Shown: positions 7,954 through 15,290 of the stretch, in pieces
Position numbering within the stretch: position 1 is the stretch's first letter
Layout: each line of letters opens with the position of its first letter
Assembly (NCBI GenBank): GCA_017640685.1
Contig: JAEPQF010000022.1
Coordinates: 3,756 to 35,901, forward strand
Reading direction: 5' to 3'
DNA length: 32,146 bases
Origin: Hyphomicrobiales bacterium
GTDB taxonomy: Bacteria; Pseudomonadota; Alphaproteobacteria; Rhizobiales; HXMU1428-3
Translations under genes and position numbers: made by a program
Notes under the pieces: generated by a model
Told to the model about the DNA's origin: nothing
Database searches by the model: none
Seen by the model: only the letters and a program-made list of their open reading frames with translations

Positions 7954-10476
7954 TTATTCCGTCTCTTCTTCAGGGATTTCATAGACTAGGTGTGCGGCTT
8001 GTGCATTTTCAAGGAAACGGCGCATTCTATTGGACAAGTCAATCAACCCCGTTTCAAGGTATATATCATGAGCTTCTGCAAAGGCTGAGATGGCCTGTTT
8101 TAACCCTTCGTGAGCACCATATTGTTCGCTTAAATCCATCATGATTAAGCCAATTTGACTTAGGACTTCTGCTCTTTTGGTTGGGTTGGTTGTTCTAGGA
8201 GTTAAGCCGATGAATTTTTGATAATAGTGGGCAGCTTCCTTTAAAGCTTGTTCGTCAAAATGAACGCGCGCAAATGAAGCCAGCAGCTTGGCCAGATTTA
8301 GATAGAGCATTCCTTTAATGTGAGGGATGTCAAACTGATCCTCATCATCCTCGGTTCTTTTTTCAAGAATGGATATTGCAGTTTCAAGCAAATAATGGGC
8401 TTCATTAAAATCTTCCTGATTGCCATTATTTTTATATTGCCGCTTAGAAAGGAGTGTGACGAGATCACTTATTTCAACAGCCCAGCGAACATCTTGCACG
8501 CCAATCTCTGCAAGCTTTACCAATTCGCGCCTGTCTTTAATGGCGCGATCAAGAGCTATGTCATCCCCTTCGAGCACGAACAACAACTCTCTTAATCTGG
8601 CGCGCAACCTTAAGAGAACATCTTTTGTTGGCCATAATTTTCCGTTTTGCCCAATGACCGAACAGATACATGAAATTGCCGTTATCACTTGCTCTTTCTT
8701 TCGATCAATCAGAGCCAACCTTGCTTTTGCAACGGCAATACCTCGCTCAATCTTGTCTCTTGTTTGGCCAGATACTCCCATATCCAAGATATCGTTAAAT
8801 CTATAAATGGCTTGTTGATGGTGTTTGCCATCATTGCTGATGCCGCCATAATTTAAATAGCATTCTGCAAGTGCTAATTTGGTTTCTTTGATTGATTGTT
8901 TTGAGCTGTATAATTTATCTTCAAGCAAGCTTTCAAAATGATGAATGGCTTTTTCGATAAGCTCTGCCTCACCAAACCTTGTTCCCCAACTTAGATAGAG
9001 CTTGCCTAGTTCAAGCCTGATGTCAGACTTTCTTATCTTCATGAAGTTATTTTTGTGAACTTCACTTTCAGGTTGGGATAAAGCTAAACTGGCTAGAAAC
9101 CCATTTTCTGCTCGCTCCAAACCCTGCACGCCCATATTTCGTTTGGCGTCGTTTAGGGCTAATTTTCCTTTGGCGAAATAGGCTTCGCACATGGCGTCTT
9201 CTTGTTTGTTTTGCCGCCACAGTTCTATGGCTTCATCAAGAGCTAGTTCAATAGATTGGTGAGTATGCCCCTTTTCCGTAATCTCATCTTGCTCAATGAT
9301 CGATTTCCCTTGTTGGCCCAAACTCATATGATTAGACATATTGTTCGATACTGCAAAGGCGAGTTTGCACATGAGCTTTCCCCAACTGTGAGGATAATTA
9401 TCTCGCCTGAAATTGCGGATGGCTTTTTGAACCGCCTGTTTTATTTGAACGGCATAAGATAAATCAGATGGGATTAATTGCATTAAAGCATAGGCGGCAA
9501 AAGCTTCGTTAGCCTGAGCGCCGGCCATCTCAGCTTTTTCCCGGCCTTGCCAATGGTCTTCAGTTAATAGCTGATATAACTCAAGTGAACGTCTTAAAAA
9601 TTCAATATTTTGCCGACCTAACCCAGCTATCAGATAACACCAAGCGGTTATGACAACCAATTCAACATTAGAATTCGTGCTTAGAGCCTTTTCAGTTATT
9701 AAATGCTTATCTAATTGTTTTGCCCAGCGCTCTAGTTTGTTTATTGAGACGATTTGATTGGCACAACCGCATCCTCTGCTCATCACCCCAGCTATTGATG
9801 CGCGCAACAAGATTTCATCGTTTAATTGTTTTCTTCGATTTAAAGGTTCAACTGAAAGGCCTTTCAATTCAAAAAGAGGAAAATCTGAACATTCATAGAC
9901 AAACTTAAAAGGTTCTTTCCCTTCAATGAACTCCCCTTCTTGTACAAGTGGTATTCTTATTTCATTATTTTCAACGTCAGGATCAATGATATGCAATGGG
10001 CCATGAGGGTAGAAATGTAAATCTAACTTCTTATTTTTTACGGTTCCGTTTAGTGAAACTTTTACATTGAAATTTTTGCGACTGGACTTTTCTTTATTTA
10101 AGCTATCATCTTCTGCTAGACCGGTTCTAATTTGGAATGGTAACCCCTTGTTACTCTGGGTCCATTTTGTCCAAAGGTTCGTGGCAAATTCTTTGCGCAA
10201 ACTATCTAACAACCGCTCAGCTAAAAACCCAAATTCATCACCTTGAATTCTATGAAGAGTTAATTGACGATTGATCTGTCTTTTGTTGCGCTTTTTTGTC
10301 ATTGACCGTGAGTTTGTGCGTTTTCCTTTGCTTGCACCCACTGCGTTTGAGCCTGTTAACACTGATGTCACCCAAGCTCCTGCTAACAGAATTAAAATCA
10401 CGGATATAAAGAGAAAGATTTGTTCCAGTGAACTGAGATTACTAGCAAGAGTGGCATCGGTTATTGTTTCATTCAT
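7954..10476 (-). CDS. Large membrane-anchored TPR-like protein of unknown function
   Basis: 840 residues. One hydrophobic segment near the N-terminus (about 17-40, EQIFLFISVILILLAGAWV) is followed by a very basic stretch (KGKRTNSRSMTKKRNKRQINRQ split over 50-72), which by the positive-inside rule puts the bulk of the protein in the cytoplasm. Residues 80-215 form a mixed domain with FGFLAERLLDSLRKEF and a PHGPLHIIDPD stretch that I cannot assign. From about 230 on it is helical with TPR/Sel1-like spacing (EAIELWRQNKQEDAMCEAYFAKG, ALAECYLNYGG, AHYYQKFIGLTPR), a scaffold for protein contacts. A CGC motif occurs at about 235. The ATG at 10474-10476 has an AAGGGGGG ribosome site. It stands alone with paired inverted repeats upstream. 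I do not recognise a named family. Confidence 0.75.
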   Translation of the reverse strand: MNETITDATLASNLSSLEQIFLFISVILILLAGAWVTSVLTGSNAVGASKGKRTNSRSMTKKRNKRQINRQLTLHRIQGDEFGFLAERLLDSLRKEFATNLWTKWTQSNKGLPFQIRTGLAEDDSLNKEKSSRKNFNVKVSLNGTVKNKKLDLHFYPHGPLHIIDPDVENNEIRIPLVQEGEFIEGKEPFKFVYECSDFPLFELKGLSVEPLNRRKQLNDEILLRASIAGVMSRGCGCANQIVSINKLERWAKQLDKHLITEKALSTNSNVELVVITAWCYLIAGLGRQNIEFLRRSLELYQLLTEDHWQGREKAEMAGAQANEAFAAYALMQLIPSDLSYAVQIKQAVQKAIRNFRRDNYPHSWGKLMCKLAFAVSNNMSNHMSLGQQGKSIIEQDEITEKGHTHQSIELALDEAIELWRQNKQEDAMCEAYFAKGKLALNDAKRNMGVQGLERAENGFLASLALSQPESEVHKNNFMKIRKSDIRLELGKLYLSWGTRFGEAELIEKAIHHFESLLEDKLYSSKQSIKETKLALAECYLNYGGISNDGKHHQQAIYRFNDILDMGVSGQTRDKIERGIAVAKARLALIDRKKEQVITAISCICSVIGQNGKLWPTKDVLLRLRARLRELLFVLEGDDIALDRAIKDRRELVKLAEIGVQDVRWAVEISDLVTLLSKRQYKNNGNQEDFNEAHYLLETAISILEKRTEDDEDQFDIPHIKGMLYLNLAKLLASFARVHFDEQALKEAAHYYQKFIGLTPRTTNPTKRAEVLSQIGLIMMDLSEQYGAHEGLKQAISAFAEAHDIYLETGLIDLSNRMRRFLENAQAAHLVYEIPEEETE

Positions 10477-10518
10477 TTTTTAACGCCCCCCTTTCTTATT
10501 CGTTTTCATCGGCATGTG

Positions 10519-10549
10519 TTTTTTAATAGATGATGGATCTATTAAAAAA
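10519..10549. repeat. Perfect 13-bp inverted repeat upstream of the TPR gene
   Basis: TTTTTTAATAGAT (10519-10531) and ATCTATTAAAAAA (10537-10549) are exact reverse complements around GATGG. It could be a bidirectional terminator or an operator. The core AATAGAT/ATCTATT recurs in the next inverted repeat. Confidence 0.7.
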
Positions 10550-10564
10550 TGAAGTTTTCCTACT

Positions 10565-10586
10565 CAATAGATTACTTAATCTATTG
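10565..10586. repeat. Second inverted repeat with the same AATAGAT core
   Basis: CAATAGATT (10565-10573) pairs exactly with AATCTATTG (10578-10586) around ACTT. Its centre is about 41 bp from that of the preceding inverted repeat, close to four helical turns, which suits cooperative binding by one regulator of the divergent or downstream TPR gene. Confidence 0.6.
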
Positions 10587-11072
10587 GATTTTATTAGATT
10601 GCATTCATTTAACTCTGGCTGCCCCTATCTCTGGTGGCCTTGGCCCTCTTTTTTCCTATTATAAAGTGCTCTGGGGTAAATATATATTTTTCTTCTGACT
10701 AGATTAACGCGTGTAGACAGCACTTATTTACACTCAAAGTTAGGGGCAAAGACGCGCGCTATCAGAAGAGTAACGGCCTAGTTATCCACGAATTATTAAT
10801 GGCCACATAAAACCACAAAACGCACAAAAAATGAGGTTTTTTTGCCTAAAAATGGTGCAAAAATCCAAAAATTAAGCAGTTTTCCTACTTAAACTTAGCC
10901 CATTAGGCGAAGTGAGTGGGCTTTAGAGTGTTATTGCTCTAGGCATTATGGTAATCGTTAACAACCATTAACGTTTCTTGGAAAATAATAAAACTGATTA
11001 GAAACAATGTTATGGCAATTGGGACCAGGGTAGCTATTACCCTTAGGAAAATATCTATGAGAGGGACGCACT
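10587..11072. other. Long intergenic region between the TPR gene and the small membrane protein gene
   Basis: No protein gene is supported. It holds a single DnaA-box-like TTATCCACG near 10.78 kb, a hairpin AGCCCA/TGGGCT with a 14-base loop near 10.9 kb followed by TAGAG/CTCTA, and the AT-rich stretch TAAATATATATTTTTC near 10.68 kb that could be a promoter. A small RNA is possible but not demonstrable from sequence alone. Confidence 0.4.
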
Positions 11073-11252
11073 ATGCGACTAAATCCACCAACCATCTTTA
11101 TCTTTTTGATTTCACTTATCTTAGCTGTTGCTGCCATTGCCGGCCATCAGGGGCTTGTTGACATTCCTTCAGTGATTGCAGCTCAAGATTTTTGGCTTGC
11201 TGTTTCAGCTTACGTACTCCTTGCGATCGGCAATTTAGTGCGCGGTCTGTAA
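11073..11252 (+). CDS. Small two-helix membrane protein (59 aa)
   Basis: The frame reads MRLNPPTIFIFLISLILAVA..., with two hydrophobic helices (about residues 7-24 and 40-56) joined by a short loop, ending in NLVRGL and a TAA. GAGAGGGACG ends four bases before the ATG, a good ribosome site, and a strong intrinsic terminator lies directly behind the stop, so this is almost certainly an expressed gene despite its size. Short proteins starting MRL-x-PPT with this layout are, as I recall, widespread as hypothetical proteins in Hyphomicrobiales. The function is unknown; it is probably an inner-membrane protein. Confidence 0.75.
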   Translation: MRLNPPTIFIFLISLILAVAAIAGHQGLVDIPSVIAAQDFWLAVSAYVLLAIGNLVRGL

Positions 11253-11280
11253 GTTCAGCATTTTCAAATGTTTAATAAAT

Positions 11281-11314
11281 AAGCGTGTCCTTAAATTTAA
11301 GGGCACGTTTTTTT
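11281..11314 (+). terminator. Strong intrinsic terminator after the small membrane protein gene
   Basis: CGTGTCCTT (11284-11292) pairs with AAGGGCACG (11299-11307) with one wobble, followed by T7. Confidence 0.85.
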
Positions 11315-11328
11315 ATGCATGAGCCTAT

Positions 11329-12627
11329 CTAAGCTGCTTTTTGCTTAATTCTAGGTATCTTCATAAGCTTAAAGATGAGGCGCTCGAAAATGGGCTCTGT
11401 TACGCCTGCACGCAATCTCGACATGTGATAGCGCTCCATAGTTCGTTGAACGATGTGAACAAAGCGTCCTTCTATAATACGATCGATGTTGCGAGGTGGG
11501 TTTTGTGGGACAGCTAAAAATGCCGCCCCTCTTTCACCGAAATTGATCATGAAAAACCCATTGCCTGTTGGCTCGTAACATGGGTATCTTTGATGCAAGA
11601 GTTCAGCCATGTTTCCGGCCACAGTGCTTGTCATGCTTTCTCTTAAAAAGTCAGAACAAGGTTGGCCTGTTTCCATTGGTGTGGGCTCTAGCGCTGCTTG
11701 CCTTAAGCTACTTTGTGCGACAACTTCACCAATTGCAAAAATGTTTCTATATAGGCTTGATTGCAAAAATTTATTGGTTTGTATAAGCCCTGTTTTATCA
11801 GTTAAACCGCTCACTTTTGTAATGTAATCGGCCGCTCTCATTGCTGGCCAAATGAGCCCATATCTTGAGTGGAATTTTTTTCGCCCCGCTTCGGCCCCTT
11901 CTCTATCGAAATAAATAATTTCAACAGTTGTTTTATCAATGCGCTCAATGGCTGCATTACAATAATATTCGATTTGCCTTGATCTGAATTCTTTTTCAAA
12001 AAGAGAATTTGAGTGGCCTATGCCCCCTATTCCTAGATGACCAAGGAAGGGTTCAGGTGTGATAAAACGAATTGGGACTTTGTCTCTCAATCGGTAACGC
12101 CTTAGTACATGGTCAACATTTAAGGCATATTGATAAGCGCTTTGATAATCCATAGAACCGGGCGCACAGGCAATTGTCATGGGGCCTGGTGAATGTAAAA
12201 AGTCTTTAAAGCCTAACTCTGCGCGCATGGTTTCGTCTGCATTCATGGTGGAATGTACCATGTTGTGAGAGCGATTTAATCCTGGGATATGATCCCATGC
12301 CGGCACCATGCCATCAGCAATGATGAGATTGTCAAAGGGAAGTCTTTGACCATTTTCAAGGATTATAACTTGCCGGTTTGGGTGAATGGCAGAGACGTTC
12401 GTGAAGAGATATTTGATTTTAAATTTTTCAAATAGTTTTTTTAAATCAACGCGAACATCTTTTAATGGTCTAAGCCCCATACTCACATAAGGAAGTGCTG
12501 ATTTGAGAACACCATACTGCTCTGTTGATACAACCGTTATCCAATCCTCATCAGAGACAAGCTTTTTGAGTTGCAGAGCTGCAGTTAAGCTTGCAATGCC
12601 ATTGCCTATGATAACGATATGAGCCAT
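11329..12627 (-). CDS. SQR-like NAD(P)/FAD-dependent oxidoreductase
   Basis: 432 residues starting at the ATG complementary to 12625-12627, with GGAG ten bases upstream; a TTG six codons earlier is less likely. The N-terminal HIVIIGNGIASLTAALQLK is the FAD-binding GxGxxA Rossmann motif. IIADGMVPAWDHIPGL and NIFAIGEVV are the second and third FAD contacts. Overall layout, including SAYQYALNVDHVLRR, FGERGAAFLAVPQNPPRN and a C-terminal amphipathic tail, follows sulfide:quinone oxidoreductase. By recall of that family, the two redox cysteines appear replaced: Asp in the APGSMDYQSAY segment and Phe before MINFGERG. It may therefore be a quinone-reducing flavoprotein with another donor. Probably peripheral to the inner membrane. 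It stands alone. Confidence 0.75.
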   Translation of the reverse strand: MAHIVIIGNGIASLTAALQLKKLVSDEDWITVVSTEQYGVLKSALPYVSMGLRPLKDVRVDLKKLFEKFKIKYLFTNVSAIHPNRQVIILENGQRLPFDNLIIADGMVPAWDHIPGLNRSHNMVHSTMNADETMRAELGFKDFLHSPGPMTIACAPGSMDYQSAYQYALNVDHVLRRYRLRDKVPIRFITPEPFLGHLGIGGIGHSNSLFEKEFRSRQIEYYCNAAIERIDKTTVEIIYFDREGAEAGRKKFHSRYGLIWPAMRAADYITKVSGLTDKTGLIQTNKFLQSSLYRNIFAIGEVVAQSSLRQAALEPTPMETGQPCSDFLRESMTSTVAGNMAELLHQRYPCYEPTGNGFFMINFGERGAAFLAVPQNPPRNIDRIIEGRFVHIVQRTMERYHMSRLRAGVTEPIFERLIFKLMKIPRIKQKAA

Positions 12628-12970
12628 ATGAGAGGCACGCTCCAATTGTAATTCACTATTAAATCAATAACTTAAACTTTTACTTTTAGCGCCGTTACTG
12701 ATGAATGACTTACGCGCAATCTCCTTAAAACTCTCAAAGCAACTATAAAAGGCTTTAAGTTTAAGAGGTAGTCGGGGAATCAGGGAATTGTCAATGATTA
12801 AACGTGACTTATGCAAATGAAAGAGGTTTGATTTTCTACGCAAAAATTGCGATTGAGGCTTTGCCTAATTTAAATTAAACTTTCATCAAAAGTCGAAGAA
12901 AAATAAAGATTACAAACTCATCGGTGCATTCAATCATACATCGTACTGCACCAACTTCAAAAAAAAGAGG
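12628..12970. other. Divergent promoter region between the flavoprotein and dehydrogenase genes
   Basis: 343 bases carrying the 5' regions of two divergent genes. It is AT-rich, and I see no convincing palindrome, RNA structure or small gene. Confidence 0.5.
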
Positions 12971-13846
12971 ATGAAAATGACAAAAGCAACTTGGCTTGGC
13001 TTGGGGGTTATGGGGCACCCGATGGCAGGATATTTGAGTAAATTTCCTGGCCTGGATCTTACTGTATACAATAGAACAGCTTCAAAAGCTGAGGGGTGGC
13101 AAAATGAATATGGTGGCTCAACAGCCCCGAGCCCAACTGAAGCTGGGCAAGAGGCTGAATTTGTTTTCTCTTGTGTTGGCAATGATGATGATTTGCGTCA
13201 GGTTACTTTTGGTGAGACTGGCGCATTTCACTCGATGCCTAAGGGGGCTGTATTTGTTGATCATTCGACCACGTCAGCCAATGTAGCGCGAGAAGTTTCA
13301 GCTAAAGCTTCTGAAATGGGACTGCATTTTTTAGATGCACCGGTTACAGGTGGGCAAAAGGGGGCTGAAAATGGCCAATTGAGTATTATGGTTGGCGGGG
13401 ATGCAAATGCTTTTCAGCGGGCTGAACCTCTGATTTCCACTTACTCAAAAGCCGTTAAACATATGGGGCCATCTGGTGCGGGGCAACAAACAAAAATGGT
13501 GAACCAAATTGCCATTGCTGGTGTTGTGCAAGGATTATCTGAGGCGATTAATTTTGCGCAATCCAATAATTTGAATATTCCTGATGTTCTTTCTGTTATT
13601 TCAAAGGGGGCGGCTCAATCCTGGCAAATGGAAAATAGCGGGCAGCATATGGCAGACCGCTTTTTTGATTTTGGTTTTGCCGTTGATTGGATGCGTAAAG
13701 ATCTTAATATTTGCATTGCCGAAGCCAAAGCAACCAACAGCCCTCTTCCAATCGCAACATTGGTTGAGAGCTATTTGGGTGAATTGTCTGAAAAGGGGCG
13801 CGGCCGTAATGATATTACTAGCCTGATTACTCGTTTGGAAGACTAG
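12971..13846 (+). CDS. NAD(P)-dependent beta-hydroxyacid dehydrogenase (3-hydroxyisobutyrate dehydrogenase family)
   Basis: 291 residues, the normal family size. WLGLGVMGHPMAGYLSK is the GxGxxG dinucleotide site, FVDHSTTSANVA and LDAPVTGGQKGAENGQLSIMVGG form the substrate-binding signature, and the catalytic Lys sits in GAGQQTKMVNQIAIAG. FDFGFAVDWMRKDLNI in the C-terminal helical domain is also typical. Enzymes of this family oxidise 3-hydroxyisobutyrate, tartronate semialdehyde, glyoxylate-type acids or sulfolactaldehyde; residues here do not decide which. Cytosolic. The start ATG has AAAGAGG directly upstream, and a second ATG two codons later is an alternative. An Lrp-type regulator gene lies convergently downstream. 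Confidence 0.88.
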   Translation: MKMTKATWLGLGVMGHPMAGYLSKFPGLDLTVYNRTASKAEGWQNEYGGSTAPSPTEAGQEAEFVFSCVGNDDDLRQVTFGETGAFHSMPKGAVFVDHSTTSANVAREVSAKASEMGLHFLDAPVTGGQKGAENGQLSIMVGGDANAFQRAEPLISTYSKAVKHMGPSGAGQQTKMVNQIAIAGVVQGLSEAINFAQSNNLNIPDVLSVISKGAAQSWQMENSGQHMADRFFDFGFAVDWMRKDLNICIAEAKATNSPLPIATLVESYLGELSEKGRGRNDITSLITRLED

Positions 13847-13945
13847 GCCGTAACTCACTTAAAAAATGTACAATTCTTTTAACCTTAGAAGCAAGGCAAG
13901 TCAGGCATTTTTTGCAGCCCTCAATGAACAAAAAAGAGGAATGAA

Positions 13946-14440
13946 CTAAGAAGATGGTTCTAATTCTTTTTCTGACTGCCTTGCATAGGCTAATGGTAAT
14001 TCCGTGGTAAATTTGATTTGCTCCATCGCAAAAGATGAAGAAACATCGGCAATGTCAATTTCAGAAATTAACCGCTTATAAAATGCATCGTAACTTGCAA
14101 TATCTGGCACAACGACCCGTAACAGATAATCGACTTGCCCACTCATACGATAGAATTCGACAACTTCAGGAAAACTCTCAATGGCTTTATGAAATTCCGC
14201 AAGCCAGGTTTCACTATGTTTGTTTGTGGTTACGAAAACAAACACTGTGACGGGTACATTTACTTTTGTTGTATCTAAAATTGCTACTCTCGAGCGGATG
14301 ACCCCTAATTCTTCCATTTTCTGGATACGGCGCCAACAGGGTGTTGTGGAAAGCCCAACTTCCTTACCGATTTCAGCGACCGGAACTGTGCAGTCTTTTT
14401 GTAAAATTTTTAAAATCTTTACGTCCAACTTATCTAGCAT
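13946..14440 (-). CDS. Lrp/AsnC family transcriptional regulator
   Basis: 164 residues starting MLDKLDVKILKILQKD; an ATG-initiated start with AGGAAAA eight bases upstream is preferred over a start seven codons earlier that lacks a ribosome site. Residues 1-60 form the AsnC helix-turn-helix (VAEIGKEVGLSTTPCWRRIQKMEELGVI), where TTPCWRR is the recognition helix. Residues 65-150 are the RAM ligand-binding and oligomerisation domain (VFVFVTTNKH, VEFYRMSGQVDYLLRVVVPD). Such regulators usually sense an amino acid and control transport or catabolism. The target is not evident; the convergent dehydrogenase is only a positional suggestion. It likely represses its own promoter in the 14.44-14.66 kb gap. 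Confidence 0.9.
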   Translation of the reverse strand: MLDKLDVKILKILQKDCTVPVAEIGKEVGLSTTPCWRRIQKMEELGVIRSRVAILDTTKVNVPVTVFVFVTTNKHSETWLAEFHKAIESFPEVVEFYRMSGQVDYLLRVVVPDIASYDAFYKRLISEIDIADVSSSFAMEQIKFTTELPLAYARQSEKELEPSS

Positions 14441-14663
14441 TGCTTTTTTCCTATACTTCACTGAAGTTATGATGCCGATTATCCTAGAAACTATAATGAT
14501 TTTCTTTCAAAAAGATAACTAAATTAGAAAATAACAGATAAAATTCATGTTATAAAAGAAAATAAATGCTCTTCTTACCACCTAAAACTCTTTATTGTTG
14601 GAAATTATTTCCAAAGGCTGAATGTTTCTCATCATCTAGGGTAGTGATGTTAGAAAGACAAAA

Positions 14664-15158
14664 TTAATATCGCGGATTTTGACGGCGCCAGTCACTTGGC
14701 CATTCAAATTTCCCCTGCCAAATGCCTACCCTTTGTTTTTTGGCTTGTTTTTCTTGCTGTTTATAGGAACTTCCGTACGATACGGCCCAACCTTGAAGCA
14801 CCATTTTTTCGTTCAAATTTATCCCTTTGGCAAAACAAGTGGCTAAAAGTCGTTCATGGCGATCAAATTCTGTTCCTCTACAATCAACTTGCCCTTTATC
14901 TATCATTTTTCTAAGTGCTGTGGTTGCTGCTCTTCCACAAGACCAAAATTGACCATTTTTTTCGCATTTTTGCTGTAATTCTGGGGCATCAATACCTTTT
15001 AGACGTACTTTTTCACCTTTTAGTTCAAGACTATCCCCATCAACAATTCGTGGAGCTCCACTTATTTCATCTTTAAAAGACAAATCCTCGAGCCATAACA
15101 TAACTGCAAATAGAAAAATTGCACCAATAACGAATAGTTTTGAGAAATCAAACTTCAT
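14664..15158 (-). CDS. Membrane-anchored thermonuclease-family (SNase) protein
   Basis: 164 residues. The N-terminus has one hydrophobic helix (about 8-25, KLFVIGAIFLFAVMLWL), which is either an uncleaved signal anchor or a signal peptide, so the nuclease domain faces the periplasm. RIVDGDSLEL, VRLKGIDAPELQQKC and FDRHERLLATC reproduce the staphylococcal nuclease fold with its Ca-binding Asp residues and the Arg/Glu and Arg catalytic positions, followed by NEKMVLQGWAVSY. Four cysteines in the nuclease domain could form disulfides, in line with export. Likely role: hydrolysis of external or periplasmic DNA/RNA. It is transcribed alone, divergently from the sensor kinase gene. Confidence 0.87.
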   Translation of the reverse strand: MKFDFSKLFVIGAIFLFAVMLWLEDLSFKDEISGAPRIVDGDSLELKGEKVRLKGIDAPELQQKCEKNGQFWSCGRAATTALRKMIDKGQVDCRGTEFDRHERLLATCFAKGINLNEKMVLQGWAVSYGSSYKQQEKQAKKQRVGIWQGKFEWPSDWRRQNPRY

Positions 15159-15290
15159 GAAAGCCTCTTGAATTTAATAAAGAATTTTGAAAATTAAACG
15201 GGAAATTAGGAATTGCAGCGCTAAATTATATCATTATTTTAACCACTTCTTATAATTTTTGAATTGTGAGTTCTTTTAACTATAAGAGTT

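Noticed and set aside
10529-10670. Roughly 44-codon frame beginning ATGATGGATCTATT
   Set aside because: It starts inside the inverted repeat, has no ribosome site and no protein-like pattern.
10774-10785. Replication origin signal (DnaA box TTATCCACG)
   Set aside because: A single imperfect box without further boxes, an AT-rich unwinding element pattern or origin-linked genes.
10950-10975. CtrA binding site
   Set aside because: TTAA-N6-TTAA is present near the small membrane protein gene, but the consensus spacing is seven bases, so it is off by one and not convincing.
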